From positions 1 through 64,000 of the forward strand of contig CAKTVB010000001.1 in NCBI GenBank assembly GCA_934621295.1: 64,000 nt of DNA. The letters are read 5' to 3'. Both the position numbers and the translations under genes were made by a program. Source of the DNA: an uncultured Collinsella sp. (GTDB lineage Bacteria; Actinomycetota; Coriobacteriia; Coriobacteriales; Coriobacteriaceae). The stretch's first letter is position 1, and each line of letters begins with the position of its first letter. The notes under the pieces were generated by a model. The model made no database searches. It was not told the origin of the DNA and worked only from the letters and a program-made list of their open reading frames with translations. Shown in pieces: positions 50,987-61,037 of the stretch.

Positions 50987-51817
50987 CTACCAAATGCTGA
51001 TGGGGCGGTTTTGGCCAGCTGCGCGGATGTGGATTGGCTCGCCGCTCTCGCGAATGAGGGTCGCGGAAGATCCGAGTTCGTTATCGAGGGTTGCCCCGAG
51101 CGATTCTGCGAGTGCGCGCACGGCGAGGCTGGGACGATTGTTTTCCTGGGAGATGTGCATGGCTATGACATGTTGCGTGTGGGAGCCAACCAGCGCTGGG
51201 AGGGCATCAGCTGCCTGCTGATTGGACAGGTGCCCTGTTGACGAGATGATACGGTCCTGCAAGAACCGAGGGTAAGATCCACAGCGAAGCATGGGAACGT
51301 CATGGTTGCTTTCGATCGCTAGGATACGAGCGTCGGGCAGCGTGGCCTCGGCGCCTTCGGTGATGATTCCCGTATCGGTGATATATCCGATGGAATCTTC
51401 CTGGCAGGAAAAGCGAAATCCCATGGGGCCCGCAACGTCGTGCGAGGTGGAGAAGGTGTCGATGCGCACCCCGGCCACGTTAACCGTGCAACCAGGTTCG
51501 ACGGGGGTGAAGGGGAGCTCTTCGAGCGCAGGCTTCGCGCGGCGCGTCTGCGGACTGCAGAACATGGAACCCGACCAGTTTTTGCACCAGACGGCGAGTC
51601 CCTTGATATGGTCGGAGTGTTCATGGGTAAGGACGAGCGCTTTGACATCTTCAACGTGCAGCTGAAGCTCATTCATACGCTTGAGCACCTCGCGCCTCGA
51701 AAGACCGTCATCGATCATGACAAGTCCCTGCGGCCCTTCCACGAACGCGCAGTTGCCCTTTGATCCCGAGGCAAGGATGTGGAGGTGGAGGGGGTGATGT
51801 TTGCCAAGTGAGTTCAA
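50987..51817 (-). CDS. Metallo-beta-lactamase-fold hydrolase (YycJ/WalJ-like)
   Basis: 276 residues with metal motif THEHSDH (64-70), SGSKGNC (17-23), the second-sphere YITDTG and the late STGHLSNQQAA. SxGSxGNc plus STGHLSN is the YycJ (VicX/WalJ) pattern, a 5'-3' nuclease-like protein proposed to join DNA repair and replication with wall stress. Here it is not next to the two-component genes at 42-44 kb. Divergent from tilS, 55 bases apart. Confidence 0.88.
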   Translation of the reverse strand: MNSLGKHHPLHLHILASGSKGNCAFVEGPQGLVMIDDGLSRREVLKRMNELQLHVEDVKALVLTHEHSDHIKGLAVWCKNWSGSMFCSPQTRRAKPALEELPFTPVEPGCTVNVAGVRIDTFSTSHDVAGPMGFRFSCQEDSIGYITDTGIITEGAEATLPDARILAIESNHDVPMLRCGSYPRFLQDRIISSTGHLSNQQAADALPALVGSHTQHVIAMHISQENNRPSLAVRALAESLGATLDNELGSSATLIRESGEPIHIRAAGQNRPISIW

Positions 51818-51872
51818 GATGCCTCGAGGCCTTCCAAAAGATACAATGTGTGCGGTTCCAAGGAGGTTTTTG

Positions 51873-53414
51873 ATGCCAACGGTGTCTCAGCACTATAACC
51901 TGACGACGGGCGATGTCTCCGCTCTAGCATCGGATGCTACCGCGCGTGCCGCAGCGCCCGTGGTGCTCATGGTATCAGGTGGCGCGGACTCTACGGCGCT
52001 TCTTTTGATGGCGTGCTCATCGCGGCTCGACATCGCGGACGGTCGTGGCTGTGTCCCTATCGCGCGGGAGAGGCTGCACGTGCTGCACGTCAACCATCAC
52101 TTGCGCGGCGAGGCTTCCGACGGCGATGAGCTGTTCGTTCGTGACCTGTGCGAGCGCTTTGGTCTGCCTCTTTGCGTGGAGCATGCTTCTTTCGAACGCC
52201 TTGAGGGGCAAAATCTCGAGGCGGCAGCGCGGGAGGTTCGCTATGCCGCGGCCAGGCGCTATGTGCGCGAGCTTTGTCGAGAGGTCGGCGTCCCCCGTTC
52301 CTCTGCACGCGTTCTTACGGCGCATACGGCGAGCGATCGCGCCGAGACCTTTTTTATGAATGCCATCAAGGGCTCGGGGCCGGCGGGGCTGTCGAGCATT
52401 CCACGTCGTCGCAATATCGTGGTGAGGCCCTTGATCGACAAAACCCATGATGAGCTTTGCGATTACTTGAGGTGCGCCAACCAGCCTTGGCGTGAGGACG
52501 AAAGCAATAACGACACATCGTATCTGCGTAACTTCGTGCGCCATAACGTGATGCCGCTTGCGCTTGAGCGCAACGGAAACATTGCATCTACCATTGGTTC
52601 GACCTGTGACATCTTGGGCGACGAGGATGCTTTTTTGTCGCAGCTGGCATCGACGGCGCTTCGTTCGTGCATTCGCCGTCAGCAGGATGGGCTTGTGGTT
52701 CTCGACGGCGATCGTCTGGCTGCCGCCGAGGTGGCAATCGCGCGCCGCATGATTCGACTGGCAATTCGCATGATCGACCCCGAGGCGCGCCTTGAGATGC
52801 GTCATGTCGAGGCGGTTCTTTCCTGTGTTGCTGCTCGCTCGGGGTCTCGCACACTGCCTGGGGGTATCGATGCGCGTATGGAGTTTGGCGCCTTGGCTCT
52901 GCGCACGGCTGCCGCGCGTGAGGCCGCTCCCGTGGGATGGCTGAGCGTGCCGGGAACTATGGCGTGCGGCAATGGGTGCGTGCTCGAAGCGTCGGTTATC
53001 GAGTTGCCATCAGTGATTGATTTCGATGATGCAATCCGCGCTGCCGCTCGAGATCTCGATGGCTTCTCGGTTCTCCTTGCCGATGCCGAAGCGCTTGGGT
53101 ATGGTCCTGCCGATACGGCATCGCTTGCAGAAAAACGCGGGACGGTTTCTTCGACTCGCGTGAAGCTGTGGGTTGATTCTGCCGTTGCGGGCGATGTAAT
53201 GTGCCCGTTGGGTATGCATGGACGCTCAAAGAAAGTCTCGGATATCCTCAACGAGGCAAAAATACCCGTCTCCGAGCGAGCTGCTGTGCCTGTTATTCGT
53301 ACCGGCCCCGCTTGCTCGATCGTTTGGGTTGCCGGCGTGCGCGCCGACGACCGCTTTAAGTGCACCGCTGCCACCTGCTATGCCGTGAAAATCGTGCTAA
53401 AACGAATGGGGTAA
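51873..53414 (+). CDS. tilS: tRNA(Ile)-lysidine synthase
   Basis: 513 residues from ATG 51873 with a perfect AAGGAGG; the longer frame to 51801 runs into the divergent gene. PP-loop SGGADS (35-40), LHVNHHLRG, and the downstream LTAHTASDRAETFFM. The C-terminal TilS domains reach VIRTGPACSIVWVAGVRADDRFK. It makes lysidine at C34 of tRNA-Ile(CAT), essential for AUA decoding. First of the conserved tilS-hpt-ftsH set. TACAAT at 51842-51847 may be its -10. Confidence 0.95.
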   Translation: MPTVSQHYNLTTGDVSALASDATARAAAPVVLMVSGGADSTALLLMACSSRLDIADGRGCVPIARERLHVLHVNHHLRGEASDGDELFVRDLCERFGLPLCVEHASFERLEGQNLEAAAREVRYAAARRYVRELCREVGVPRSSARVLTAHTASDRAETFFMNAIKGSGPAGLSSIPRRRNIVVRPLIDKTHDELCDYLRCANQPWREDESNNDTSYLRNFVRHNVMPLALERNGNIASTIGSTCDILGDEDAFLSQLASTALRSCIRRQQDGLVVLDGDRLAAAEVAIARRMIRLAIRMIDPEARLEMRHVEAVLSCVAARSGSRTLPGGIDARMEFGALALRTAAAREAAPVGWLSVPGTMACGNGCVLEASVIELPSVIDFDDAIRAAARDLDGFSVLLADAEALGYGPADTASLAEKRGTVSSTRVKLWVDSAVAGDVMCPLGMHGRSKKVSDILNEAKIPVSERAAVPVIRTGPACSIVWVAGVRADDRFKCTAATCYAVKIVLKRMG

Positions 53415-53586
53415 CATGGGTGACGGCGCATCAATATGTGTCTTACGCGTGACTGTGCGCCGCAGGGCAACTCCTTCTGGTATGCCTACGTAAACTGCGC
53501 GTAAAATGGACGTTCATCGTTCGCATGCGAATAAACGTGCGTCTTGATGGATGTTCCCAGGGATTCACGAGCCAGAAAGGACCGTC

Positions 53587-54135
53587 ATGGAAGCCATGCA
53601 TCCCGATGTCGATCACATTCTCTTTACCGAGGAAGAAATCGCCGCAATGGTAAAGCGCGTCGGTGCGCAGATCAGCGAGGACTACAAGGACAAAGATCTT
53701 GTGCTTATTGCCGTCCTCCGTGGCGCTGTCGTATTTATGGGCGACCTCATGCGCGCTATCGATTGTCCGCTCGCCATCGATTTCATGGCGGTGTCGAGCT
53801 ACGGCGATGGCGCCAAGTCTTCTGGCATCGTCCGCATCGTCAAGGACCTCGATATCGATATCAAGGGTCGTGACGTGCTCATCGTCGAGGACATTCTCGA
53901 CTCCGGCATTACCCTCAAGTATCTGATCAAGAACCTGTCGAGCCGTCAGCCGGCTTCCATCGAGGTTGCTACCTTCCTTTGGAAGGATATCGAGGGCAAG
54001 CAGGCTGCCGTCAATCCCAAGTATGTGTGCACGCACTGTCCGGACGATTTCGTGGTGGGTTACGGCCTGGACTACGCTCAGCGCTACCGCAACCTTCCCT
54101 ATGTGGGCGTGCTCAAACCGGAGGTCTACTCGTAA
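53587..54135 (+). CDS. hpt: Hypoxanthine phosphoribosyltransferase
   Basis: 182 residues from ATG 53587 (AAAGGA RBS); ATG 53596 is possible. Salvage of hypoxanthine/guanine with PRPP. PRPP motif VLIVEDILDSGITL, substrate loop VLRGAVVFMGDL, flexible loop VSSYGDGAKSSG, and base-stacking region FVVGYGLDYAQRYRNLPYVG. It stands between tilS and ftsH, as in many Gram-positives. Confidence 0.95.
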   Translation: MEAMHPDVDHILFTEEEIAAMVKRVGAQISEDYKDKDLVLIAVLRGAVVFMGDLMRAIDCPLAIDFMAVSSYGDGAKSSGIVRIVKDLDIDIKGRDVLIVEDILDSGITLKYLIKNLSSRQPASIEVATFLWKDIEGKQAAVNPKYVCTHCPDDFVVGYGLDYAQRYRNLPYVGVLKPEVYS

Positions 54136-54136
54136 T

Positions 54137-56350
54137 ATGAGCCTTTCTTATCCCGATACCGAAGCAGCCCCTTCGCTGCTCAAAGACCAAGCACCTCAAG
54201 AGCCCAAGCGCCCGCAAGATGACGAGCGCCAGGCTCTGCGCGATGAATACAAGCGTTTGATGGGTCAGGGTGGCAATGGTGGTCCCGGCGGACGCAAGCC
54301 GTCCGGACGTGCAAATTGGCTGTACTTCCTGATCGTTTGCGCTCTGCTTGCCTATCTCTTTATGAATCTGGGCGGCGCCTTTGATGCCGGCAAGAAGTCT
54401 ACTGAGCTTGCCACCAGCAGCTTTGTAACCGCTGTCAAGCAAGATCGCGTTAAGACGGCTACGTATACCGTGGCCGATGGTTCGGTTGAGGGTCAGTACT
54501 GGAAAAAGAAGTCCGAGGTTGGCAAGGACTCCAAACTCGTGGCGTTTACCACGCATTACGTTGGTTCTGATTCGCTGGCCGAGCTCATGGCCGAGCATTC
54601 AAAGACCACGTACATCGTGAATACCAACAATCCCGACTTCTGGTCGGATATGCTGATCAACGCCTTGCCGAGCGTGATGCTCATCATCATCGTCATTTAC
54701 TTCATGCGTCAGATGATGGGCGCCAACAACAAGAACATGCAGTTTGGTAAAACCAACGCAAAGACCAACGAGTCCACGCGCCCCAAGGTCAAGTTCTCCG
54801 ATGTCGCCGGCATCGACGAGGCGGTCGAAGAGCTCGAGGAGATTCGCGACTTCCTGGTTGAGCCGGAGCGTTATCGCAAGCTTGGCGCAAAGATTCCGCG
54901 CGGCGTTTTGCTGGTTGGCCCTCCGGGTACCGGTAAGACGTTGCTCGCCAAGGCTGTTGCCGGCGAGGCTGGCGTGCCGTTCTTTAGCATTTCCGGCTCC
55001 GACTTTGTTGAGATGTTCGTTGGCGTGGGCGCATCGCGCGTGCGCGACCTCTTTAAAGAGGCCAAGGCGCAGGCCCCTTCCATCATCTTCATCGACGAGA
55101 TCGACGCCGTGGGACGTCAGCGCGGTGCTGGCCTGGGCGGCGGACACGACGAGCGCGAGCAGACGCTCAATCAGTTGCTGGTTGAGATGGATGGCTTTGA
55201 AGAGAGCGAGAGCGTGATTCTTCTCGCTGCGACCAACCGCCCCGATATCTTGGACCCTGCTTTGCTGCGTCCTGGCCGTTTTGATCGCCAGATTACGGTT
55301 GACCGCCCGGACGTCAAGGGTCGCGAGCATATCTTGGGCGTTCATTCCAAGAATAAGCCGCTGGCATCCGACGTGCGCCTTGATAAGCTCGCGCAGCTGA
55401 CCGTTGGCTTTACCGGCGCAGACTTGGCGAACCTTCTTAACGAATCCGCCCTGCTCACCGCTCGCCGTCATAAGAAGCAGATCGGCATGGACGAGATTGA
55501 GGAGTCCATGGAGCGCGTCATTGCTGGCCCGCAGCGCAAGGGCCGCGTGATGACCGAGGTTGAGCGCACCACGATTGCCTATCACGAGAGCGGTCACGCG
55601 CTTGTCGGACACATCTTGGAGCACTCTGACCCCGTGCATAAGATTTCGATCATCGCACGAGGCCAGGCGCTTGGCTACACCATGCAGCTTCCCACCGAGG
55701 ATCACTTCCTTAAGACCAAAAACGAGATGCTCGATGAGCTTGCCGTTTTCTTGGGTGGTCGCGTTGCCGAGGAACTCATGTGCGACGACATCACGTCGGG
55801 CGCATCGAACGACCTCGAACGCGCAACGAAGATGGCCCGCGAGATGGTTACGCGTTTGGGTATGAGCAAGGAGCTGGGCACTCAGGTGTTCGGCGAGGCT
55901 CAGCATCAGGTGTTCTTGGGTCGCGACTATGCCGACCACCAGGATTATTCTGAAGAGACGGCCCGTCGCATCGACATCGAGGTCCAGCGCATCATGCGCG
56001 AGGCTCACGAGCGCGCGGAGCGCATCCTTGGCGAGCGTCGAGATCAGCTTGATCTTATGGCCAAGGTGCTCCTTGAGCGCGAGACGGTCGAAGGCGATGC
56101 TGTCGATGCCCTGCTCGACAACAAGTGGGATGAGTATCTTGCCCGCGAAGAGCAGGGTGAGTCTTCTGCGGAGGTCTCATCCTCCTCAAAGGCCCGTCGT
56201 GCTCCTCGCATGAGCGAGGAGGAGCTCGCTGCAGACGCTGCTGCATATGCTCAAGCTGCCGTGGAGGCCGAGGCTGCCGCCAGCGAGCCGGTGAGCAACG
56301 GCTCGTCCGATGAAGAGGCGGCGCCAAAAGATTCGGCGGATTGCGAATAG
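54137..56350 (+). CDS. ftsH: ATP-dependent zinc metalloprotease FtsH
   Basis: 737 residues from ATG 54137, one base after the hpt stop; the longer frame overlaps hpt. N-terminal 58 residues are hydrophilic. TM1 is about 60-78, TM2 about 173-192 with an extracytoplasmic domain between. AAA+ Walker A is GPPGTGKT (261-268), Walker B IIFIDEIDAVGRQRG, SRH RPGRFDRQI. The protease site is HESGH with the third zinc ligand downstream in the DLERA region. The C-terminal 75 residues are acidic Ala/Ser/Glu-rich. A hexameric membrane quality-control protease. Confidence 0.97.
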   Translation: MSLSYPDTEAAPSLLKDQAPQEPKRPQDDERQALRDEYKRLMGQGGNGGPGGRKPSGRANWLYFLIVCALLAYLFMNLGGAFDAGKKSTELATSSFVTAVKQDRVKTATYTVADGSVEGQYWKKKSEVGKDSKLVAFTTHYVGSDSLAELMAEHSKTTYIVNTNNPDFWSDMLINALPSVMLIIIVIYFMRQMMGANNKNMQFGKTNAKTNESTRPKVKFSDVAGIDEAVEELEEIRDFLVEPERYRKLGAKIPRGVLLVGPPGTGKTLLAKAVAGEAGVPFFSISGSDFVEMFVGVGASRVRDLFKEAKAQAPSIIFIDEIDAVGRQRGAGLGGGHDEREQTLNQLLVEMDGFEESESVILLAATNRPDILDPALLRPGRFDRQITVDRPDVKGREHILGVHSKNKPLASDVRLDKLAQLTVGFTGADLANLLNESALLTARRHKKQIGMDEIEESMERVIAGPQRKGRVMTEVERTTIAYHESGHALVGHILEHSDPVHKISIIARGQALGYTMQLPTEDHFLKTKNEMLDELAVFLGGRVAEELMCDDITSGASNDLERATKMAREMVTRLGMSKELGTQVFGEAQHQVFLGRDYADHQDYSEETARRIDIEVQRIMREAHERAERILGERRDQLDLMAKVLLERETVEGDAVDALLDNKWDEYLAREEQGESSAEVSSSSKARRAPRMSEEELAADAAAYAQAAVEAEAAASEPVSNGSSDEEAAPKDSADCE

Positions 56351-56376
56351 CTTTTTGTACATCGATTGCGCGTTAT

Positions 56377-56409
56377 GTGCCCATCGGCAGTTTGTCGGTG
56401 GGCATTTTT
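56377..56409 (+). terminator. Terminator after ftsH
   Basis: Stem TGCCCATCG / CGGTGGGCA (one G-U pair) with TTTTTATA following. Confidence 0.75.
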
Positions 56410-56506
56410 ATATCTTGATGAATAAAAGTGCTTTACCTTGTTAAAGCGCGTACAATGGCCGCATACAAAATGGCGATGCCCTGCGCATTGCTTGGAAGGG
56501 GACAGT

Positions 56507-57700
56507 ATGATTAACGAAACCATGTATGCACGTGGAGCCGAAAGCTCGATTATCCGCGAGATTTTTTCCTATGGACTGGAGCGCAAAGCGCAGATCGGCG
56601 CCGAGAACGTATTCGATTTTTCACTGGGAAATCCAAGCGTTCCCGCGCCCGCTGCGGTCAACGATTCGATTAAAAGGTCCCTTGAGCTGCCAAGCGAGCA
56701 GGTCCATGGCTATACGCCCGCTCCTGGTCTGCCCGCTTGCCGCGCTGCGGTGGCAGAGTCCTTGAACCGCCGCTTTGGTACGTCGTATGCAGGCAAGGAC
56801 GTGTTCATGACGGTTGGTGCCGCAGCATCGCTTACGTGCACGCTTACTGCTATCACCAATCCCGGTGACGAGGTCATTGTCGTCGCTCCGTATTTCCCTG
56901 AGTATCGCGTGTGGATCGAGAAGGCTGGCTGCACGTGTGTCGAAGCGCTTGCAGACGAGGAGACCTTCCAGGTAAACGTCGGCAATGTCTTGCGCGCCAT
57001 TACCGATAAGACCGCTGCTGTCATTATCGATTCTCCCAACAACCCCACTGGTGCGGTCTACACGCAAGATACGCTCACGCGCTTGGCAAACATCCTGCGC
57101 GAGGAAAACGAGAAACGCAATCCCCAAAACCCGATCTATCTCATCTCGGACGAGCCGTATCGCGAGATCGTCTACGGCGTCGAGGTTCCCTGGGTGCCTG
57201 CGCTGTATGAGTACACGATCGTTTGCTATTCGTATTCCAAGTCGCTTTCGCTTCCCGGGGAGCGCGTGGGCTGGGTGCTTGTTCCCAACACCATGCCTCA
57301 GGCGGATCGCGTGATGCCGGCTGTTGCAGGTGCGGCACGTACGCTTGGTTTTGTATGCGCTCCTGCGCTTTTCCAGCGTGTCGTGATGGATTGCATCGAC
57401 GAGCCGAGCAATGTGGACGCCTATGCGCGCAATCGCGAGGCACTTGCCGGCGCTCTTGGCGAATACGGTTACACCTACGTTGAACCGGATGGTGCCTTCT
57501 ACCTGTGGGTTAAGGCTCTCGAGCCGGATGCCGAGGCGTTTTGCGAGCGTGCCAAAAAGTATGAGTTGCTGGCCGTTCCCTCCAACAGCTTTGGTGTACC
57601 GGGCTGGTTCCGCCTGGGTTATTGCGTGAGCTACGAGACGATTCAAAACTCCCTGCCGGCTTGGAAGGCTCTTGCCGAGGAATACCTTACGGTGAAGTAA
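56507..57700 (+). CDS. PLP-dependent class I/II aminotransferase
   Basis: 397 residues from ATG 56507 (GGAAGGGG RBS). Fold type I: IDSPNNPTGAVY, ISDEPYREIVYG (PLP-stacking Asp/Tyr), Schiff-base K245 in SYSKSLSLPGERVGW, and a substrate Arg region in GWFRLGYC. It is probably an aspartate-like or broad-specificity aminotransferase making amino acids by transfer to 2-oxoglutarate; the exact substrate cannot be set. A TACAAT box (about 56451) is a candidate -10. Confidence 0.9.
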   Translation: MINETMYARGAESSIIREIFSYGLERKAQIGAENVFDFSLGNPSVPAPAAVNDSIKRSLELPSEQVHGYTPAPGLPACRAAVAESLNRRFGTSYAGKDVFMTVGAAASLTCTLTAITNPGDEVIVVAPYFPEYRVWIEKAGCTCVEALADEETFQVNVGNVLRAITDKTAAVIIDSPNNPTGAVYTQDTLTRLANILREENEKRNPQNPIYLISDEPYREIVYGVEVPWVPALYEYTIVCYSYSKSLSLPGERVGWVLVPNTMPQADRVMPAVAGAARTLGFVCAPALFQRVVMDCIDEPSNVDAYARNREALAGALGEYGYTYVEPDGAFYLWVKALEPDAEAFCERAKKYELLAVPSNSFGVPGWFRLGYCVSYETIQNSLPAWKALAEEYLTVK

Positions 57701-57796
57701 CCCCGTGTTCGGTCTTACGCTGTCAGATAAGAGTGCCGAAAGAGCGGGCCGTGTCGCTTTACAATGGATACAAAATTGAGCGAACGGGGGCGTTGC

Positions 57797-58621
57797 ATGT
57801 CATATTCCATCAAGGGCGATATCCATACCCATACGTTGTTTTCGCGCCATGCGTATTCAACGATTACCGAGAACGTCGCGGCTGCGCGCAAGCGCGGTCT
57901 CGAAGTGCTGGGGTCTGCCGATCACTTTGCGAGCATGATTTCGCCTACGGTTCATATTCGCGACTACCAGTTCTTTATCAACCAGGGCGTCTGGCCGCGC
58001 ATGTGGGATGGCGTCATGGTGCTGCGCGGTGCCGAAGCCGATATCCTTACGCTTGATGGTGGGCTTTTTGGCCAAGACATCGTCTGTCCGGAAAACATCG
58101 TAGGACGGGCGCTCAAGGGTGAGCAGACCCTCTTTGAGTGCACGACAAAAAACCTCGACTATCTGGTGGCGAGCATCCATTACGAGGGGTTTGCAAAGGA
58201 TGCGACGCTTGCGCAGGCGACTCAGATGTATCTGAACGTCTTGGAGAACCCTAAGGTGTTTGTCCTGGGCCACACGGGTAGAGCCGGGGTTCCCTACGAT
58301 ATTGACGAGGTGGTTCTTGCCGCCAAGGAGAAACATAAGCTCATCGAGATCAACGAGCACAGCTTTGATGGAAGTCCTCACGGTTCGTGCGTCGATGTTT
58401 GCCGTAAGATTGCCGAGCGCTGTGCGGAGCTCGGGTGCGGTATCACCGTTTCCACCGATGCGCACATCTCGCTGGATATCGGCGTGTTCCCGCGTGCGAC
58501 CGCGCTCCTTGAAGAGATTCATTTCCCCGAGGAACTCATCATGAATCGCGATCGCAAGACCCTTGTAGGCGAGATGGCCGCGGCTGGCGTCTGTGATTTG
58601 ACAAGCTATCTGAGCGAATAG
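57797..58621 (+). CDS. PHP-domain metal-dependent phosphoesterase (YcdX-like)
   Basis: 274 residues. The start at ATG 57797 (MSYSIKGDIHTHT) is chosen over ATG 57764, which lies in a TACAAT hexamer that looks like a -10. GGGGG is the RBS. PHP metal motifs: DIHTHTLFS, GSADHF, ASIHYEG, LGHTGR, and the final STDAHISLDIG. All are present, so a tri-metal site is likely. The substrate (phosphate ester) is unknown. Downstream of the aminotransferase but with its own promoter. Confidence 0.85.
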   Translation: MSYSIKGDIHTHTLFSRHAYSTITENVAAARKRGLEVLGSADHFASMISPTVHIRDYQFFINQGVWPRMWDGVMVLRGAEADILTLDGGLFGQDIVCPENIVGRALKGEQTLFECTTKNLDYLVASIHYEGFAKDATLAQATQMYLNVLENPKVFVLGHTGRAGVPYDIDEVVLAAKEKHKLIEINEHSFDGSPHGSCVDVCRKIAERCAELGCGITVSTDAHISLDIGVFPRATALLEEIHFPEELIMNRDRKTLVGEMAAAGVCDLTSYLSE

Positions 58622-58657
58622 ATTGCGCGCTATCTTTCCATACAAAGCAAAGGAGAT

Positions 58658-58687
58658 AAGCCCGGCAGACATCGAGTCGCCGGGCTT
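58658..58687. terminator. Hairpin after the PHP gene
   Basis: Perfect nine-pair stem AAGCCCGGC / GCCGGGCTT, 36 bases past the stop. The tail (ACTTG) is not a clear U-run, so it is a weak terminator at best. Confidence 0.45.
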
Positions 58688-58861
58688 ACTTGTGCAACAA
58701 ACGTTCCAAAAAAGTCCAATACTGTGCACAAAGAGTACATATGGGATTTTGCTGAGGGGTGGTATATTTATTTGTGGATTAATCTGCCTGGTTTTGGCTT
58801 CTTGCCAAGGTGATAGAACAGCTTGCATGCTTGATATGGGTGCATTGGAAAGAGGGAAGAT

Positions 58862-61009
58862 ATGAGATTGAACCATATGTGGCGCCGCTTTTTTGCCATG
58901 GCGGCTGCAGTTGTGCTTGCGGTGGCCGCCATGCTGCCTGCCGCGGCGATGGCCGACGTTGTTGACGATCTTGCCTCCACGCCGCCGGCGCATGAAAAAA
59001 CGCTTACAGACAATGGTGATGGCACGTATGATCTCACCCTGTCGGTTGTGGGCGATGCCGAGCAGACCGAGAAGGTCAAGCCTGTTGATATCGTGCTGGT
59101 TGTCGATGCCTCGACGAGCATGAATTGGAAAATTGACGGCATCGGCTCGAAGACTCGTATGCAGGCTGCACATGACGCCGCCGCTGCACTCGCCAAGGAA
59201 CTTCTTACCGCCGAGAATGCTAATCTGCCGGAAGACCAGCAGACCCGGATATCTGTAGTGACCTTTGGCGACACGGCCGATCTGGCACAGGGATATTCGA
59301 CGAATGCGGAGGATATCTCCAAGGCTGTTCCTACGAAAGCGAAGTATTTTGAGGGGACTAACTGGGAGGCTGCCCTCATTCTTGCAAACAAGCAACTTGG
59401 CGTCCGTGCGGACGCCGAGAAGCATGTCATTTTCCTTTCCGATGGTGACCCGACACTTCGCATGAGCGCGGAGGGATATGGCGAATCGGGCATCGAGTGG
59501 AACCTCGCCGACGGTAAAAACCTGGATGGTACGTATGGCACGCGTGTCGATGATCCTAACGGCCGCAACCTCTCCGCTGCTACGCGCGTGGCAAAGGGAC
59601 GCCCCACCTCGAGCATGTATGTGGTGAATACCTCGAAGAGCGCTACGAAGATGAGCACCTTTGCAGAGAAGACGGGTGGCTCGCTCCTCGATGGCGCTAC
59701 TGAAAATAACCTCGCCGCTGCTTTCTCACAGATTGGTCAGGTTATTAAGAAGTCTGTTAGCTACCAGGACGTTACGCTTACCGACCAGCTCTCGTCGTGG
59801 GTCGAGTTTGCTTCGGCCGATGACGGCTCTGTCGGAAACATCCGCTATACCAAAAACGGTAACGACTGGACCGCTGCCCCTCCCGCAAAGATCGACGGAG
59901 ATACGCTCACGTGGAATCTTGGCGAGCTCGATAAGGGCGCGACCTATTCTGTGACCTTTACCATTCGTCCCAACGCTCAGGCTAAAGCCGATGTTGCCTC
60001 TAAGGGTGTCGACACCGGCTACGAGACGAATAAAGCCGATACAAGTGGCGTTGCGTACAAGACCGTGGTGAAAACCCTCGAGGGCGATAAGGTTTCCGAC
60101 CTTCAAAAAAGCCCCTTTAACGAGAAGCCCGTCATCGCTCTGACCGCTCCCGCCGCTGCCACCGTTACACTTTCCGGTACCAAGACGCTCAAGGGCCGCA
60201 CCATCAAGGACGACGAGTTTACGTTTAAGATTTCTGCTGCCGAAGGCTCCAAGGAGAACACCCCGCTTCCCGATGAGACGGCTGTGACCAATGCCGGCGG
60301 CTCCATTACCTTTGGCACTATCACCTTTACTAAAACGGGCACCTATCTCTATGACGTCGTCGAGGATACCTCGGTGCTTCCTGAGGGTGTTTCTGCGGTG
60401 ACAGAGGATCCTCAGCGTGTCGAGGTCAAGGTGACGCTTGGCGATGACGGCGCTCTTGAGGCGGAGACCTCGGGCGAATTGAAATTCGTGAACACGTACA
60501 GCGCAAAGCCTGCCGCGGTGAGCCTCAAGGCCACAAAGGTGTTGAAGGGTGCTCAACTCACTGGCGGTGCGTTTACGTTTGAGCTTCTGAACAACGATGA
60601 GGTTATGGACAGCGTTACCAATGACGCTGGGGGCAACATTGCATTCAAGGAGCTTGCTCTGAACAAGGCCGGAACCTACACGTTCAAAATCGTGGAGGTC
60701 GCTGGTGACAAGAAGGGCATGACCTACGATGCGACCGAGCATACAGTAACGGTGGAGGTTGACGACAATGGCCAGGGTCAGCTGGTCGTCACTGCAATCA
60801 AGGGCGACAACCCGACCTTCACGAACACGTATGTGGAGCCTGTCGCCAAGCCGGAATCTACTGACAAGCCGGACACTACTTCTGGGACCTCTTCCACCGC
60901 ACAGATTCCTAAGACGGGCGATGCCAATATGGTTTTGCCGACAGCACTTTGTCTTATCGCTGTTGCTTGCATTGGCGTTGGTGTGACAGTGCGCCGCAAG
61001 AATAAGTAG
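58862..61009 (+). CDS. VWA-domain surface protein with pilin-like domains and IPKTG signal
   Basis: 715 residues: Sec signal (about 8-31, ending AAAMA-D), VWA domain about 70-300 with MIDAS motif DASTS (82-86), a DUF11-like strand domain (about 305-400), and two Spy0128/FctA-type isopeptide domains (GTKTLKGRTIKDDEFTFKIS and ATKVLKGAQLTGGAFTFELL). A Ser/Thr/Pro spacer leads to IPKTG (682-686), a hydrophobic helix and RRKNK. A sortase-anchored adhesin or pilus tip. No sortase is next to it, so it must use an enzyme encoded elsewhere or the class B sortase near 29 kb. Confidence 0.9.
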   Translation: MRLNHMWRRFFAMAAAVVLAVAAMLPAAAMADVVDDLASTPPAHEKTLTDNGDGTYDLTLSVVGDAEQTEKVKPVDIVLVVDASTSMNWKIDGIGSKTRMQAAHDAAAALAKELLTAENANLPEDQQTRISVVTFGDTADLAQGYSTNAEDISKAVPTKAKYFEGTNWEAALILANKQLGVRADAEKHVIFLSDGDPTLRMSAEGYGESGIEWNLADGKNLDGTYGTRVDDPNGRNLSAATRVAKGRPTSSMYVVNTSKSATKMSTFAEKTGGSLLDGATENNLAAAFSQIGQVIKKSVSYQDVTLTDQLSSWVEFASADDGSVGNIRYTKNGNDWTAAPPAKIDGDTLTWNLGELDKGATYSVTFTIRPNAQAKADVASKGVDTGYETNKADTSGVAYKTVVKTLEGDKVSDLQKSPFNEKPVIALTAPAAATVTLSGTKTLKGRTIKDDEFTFKISAAEGSKENTPLPDETAVTNAGGSITFGTITFTKTGTYLYDVVEDTSVLPEGVSAVTEDPQRVEVKVTLGDDGALEAETSGELKFVNTYSAKPAAVSLKATKVLKGAQLTGGAFTFELLNNDEVMDSVTNDAGGNIAFKELALNKAGTYTFKIVEVAGDKKGMTYDATEHTVTVEVDDNGQGQLVVTAIKGDNPTFTNTYVEPVAKPESTDKPDTTSGTSSTAQIPKTGDANMVLPTALCLIAVACIGVGVTVRRKNK

Positions 61010-61037
61010 ATGCGTCTTTCGCGTCTATCGTTTGATT

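Noticed and set aside
57764..57796. Upstream ATG start for the PHP gene
   Set aside because: The ATG lies in a TACAAT hexamer that is more likely the -10, has no RBS, and adds residues outside the PHP fold.
57857..59425. 522-codon minus-strand frame across the PHP gene and the start of the VWA gene
   Set aside because: Runs through the VWA signal peptide and MIDAS coding region; no start signal or domain.
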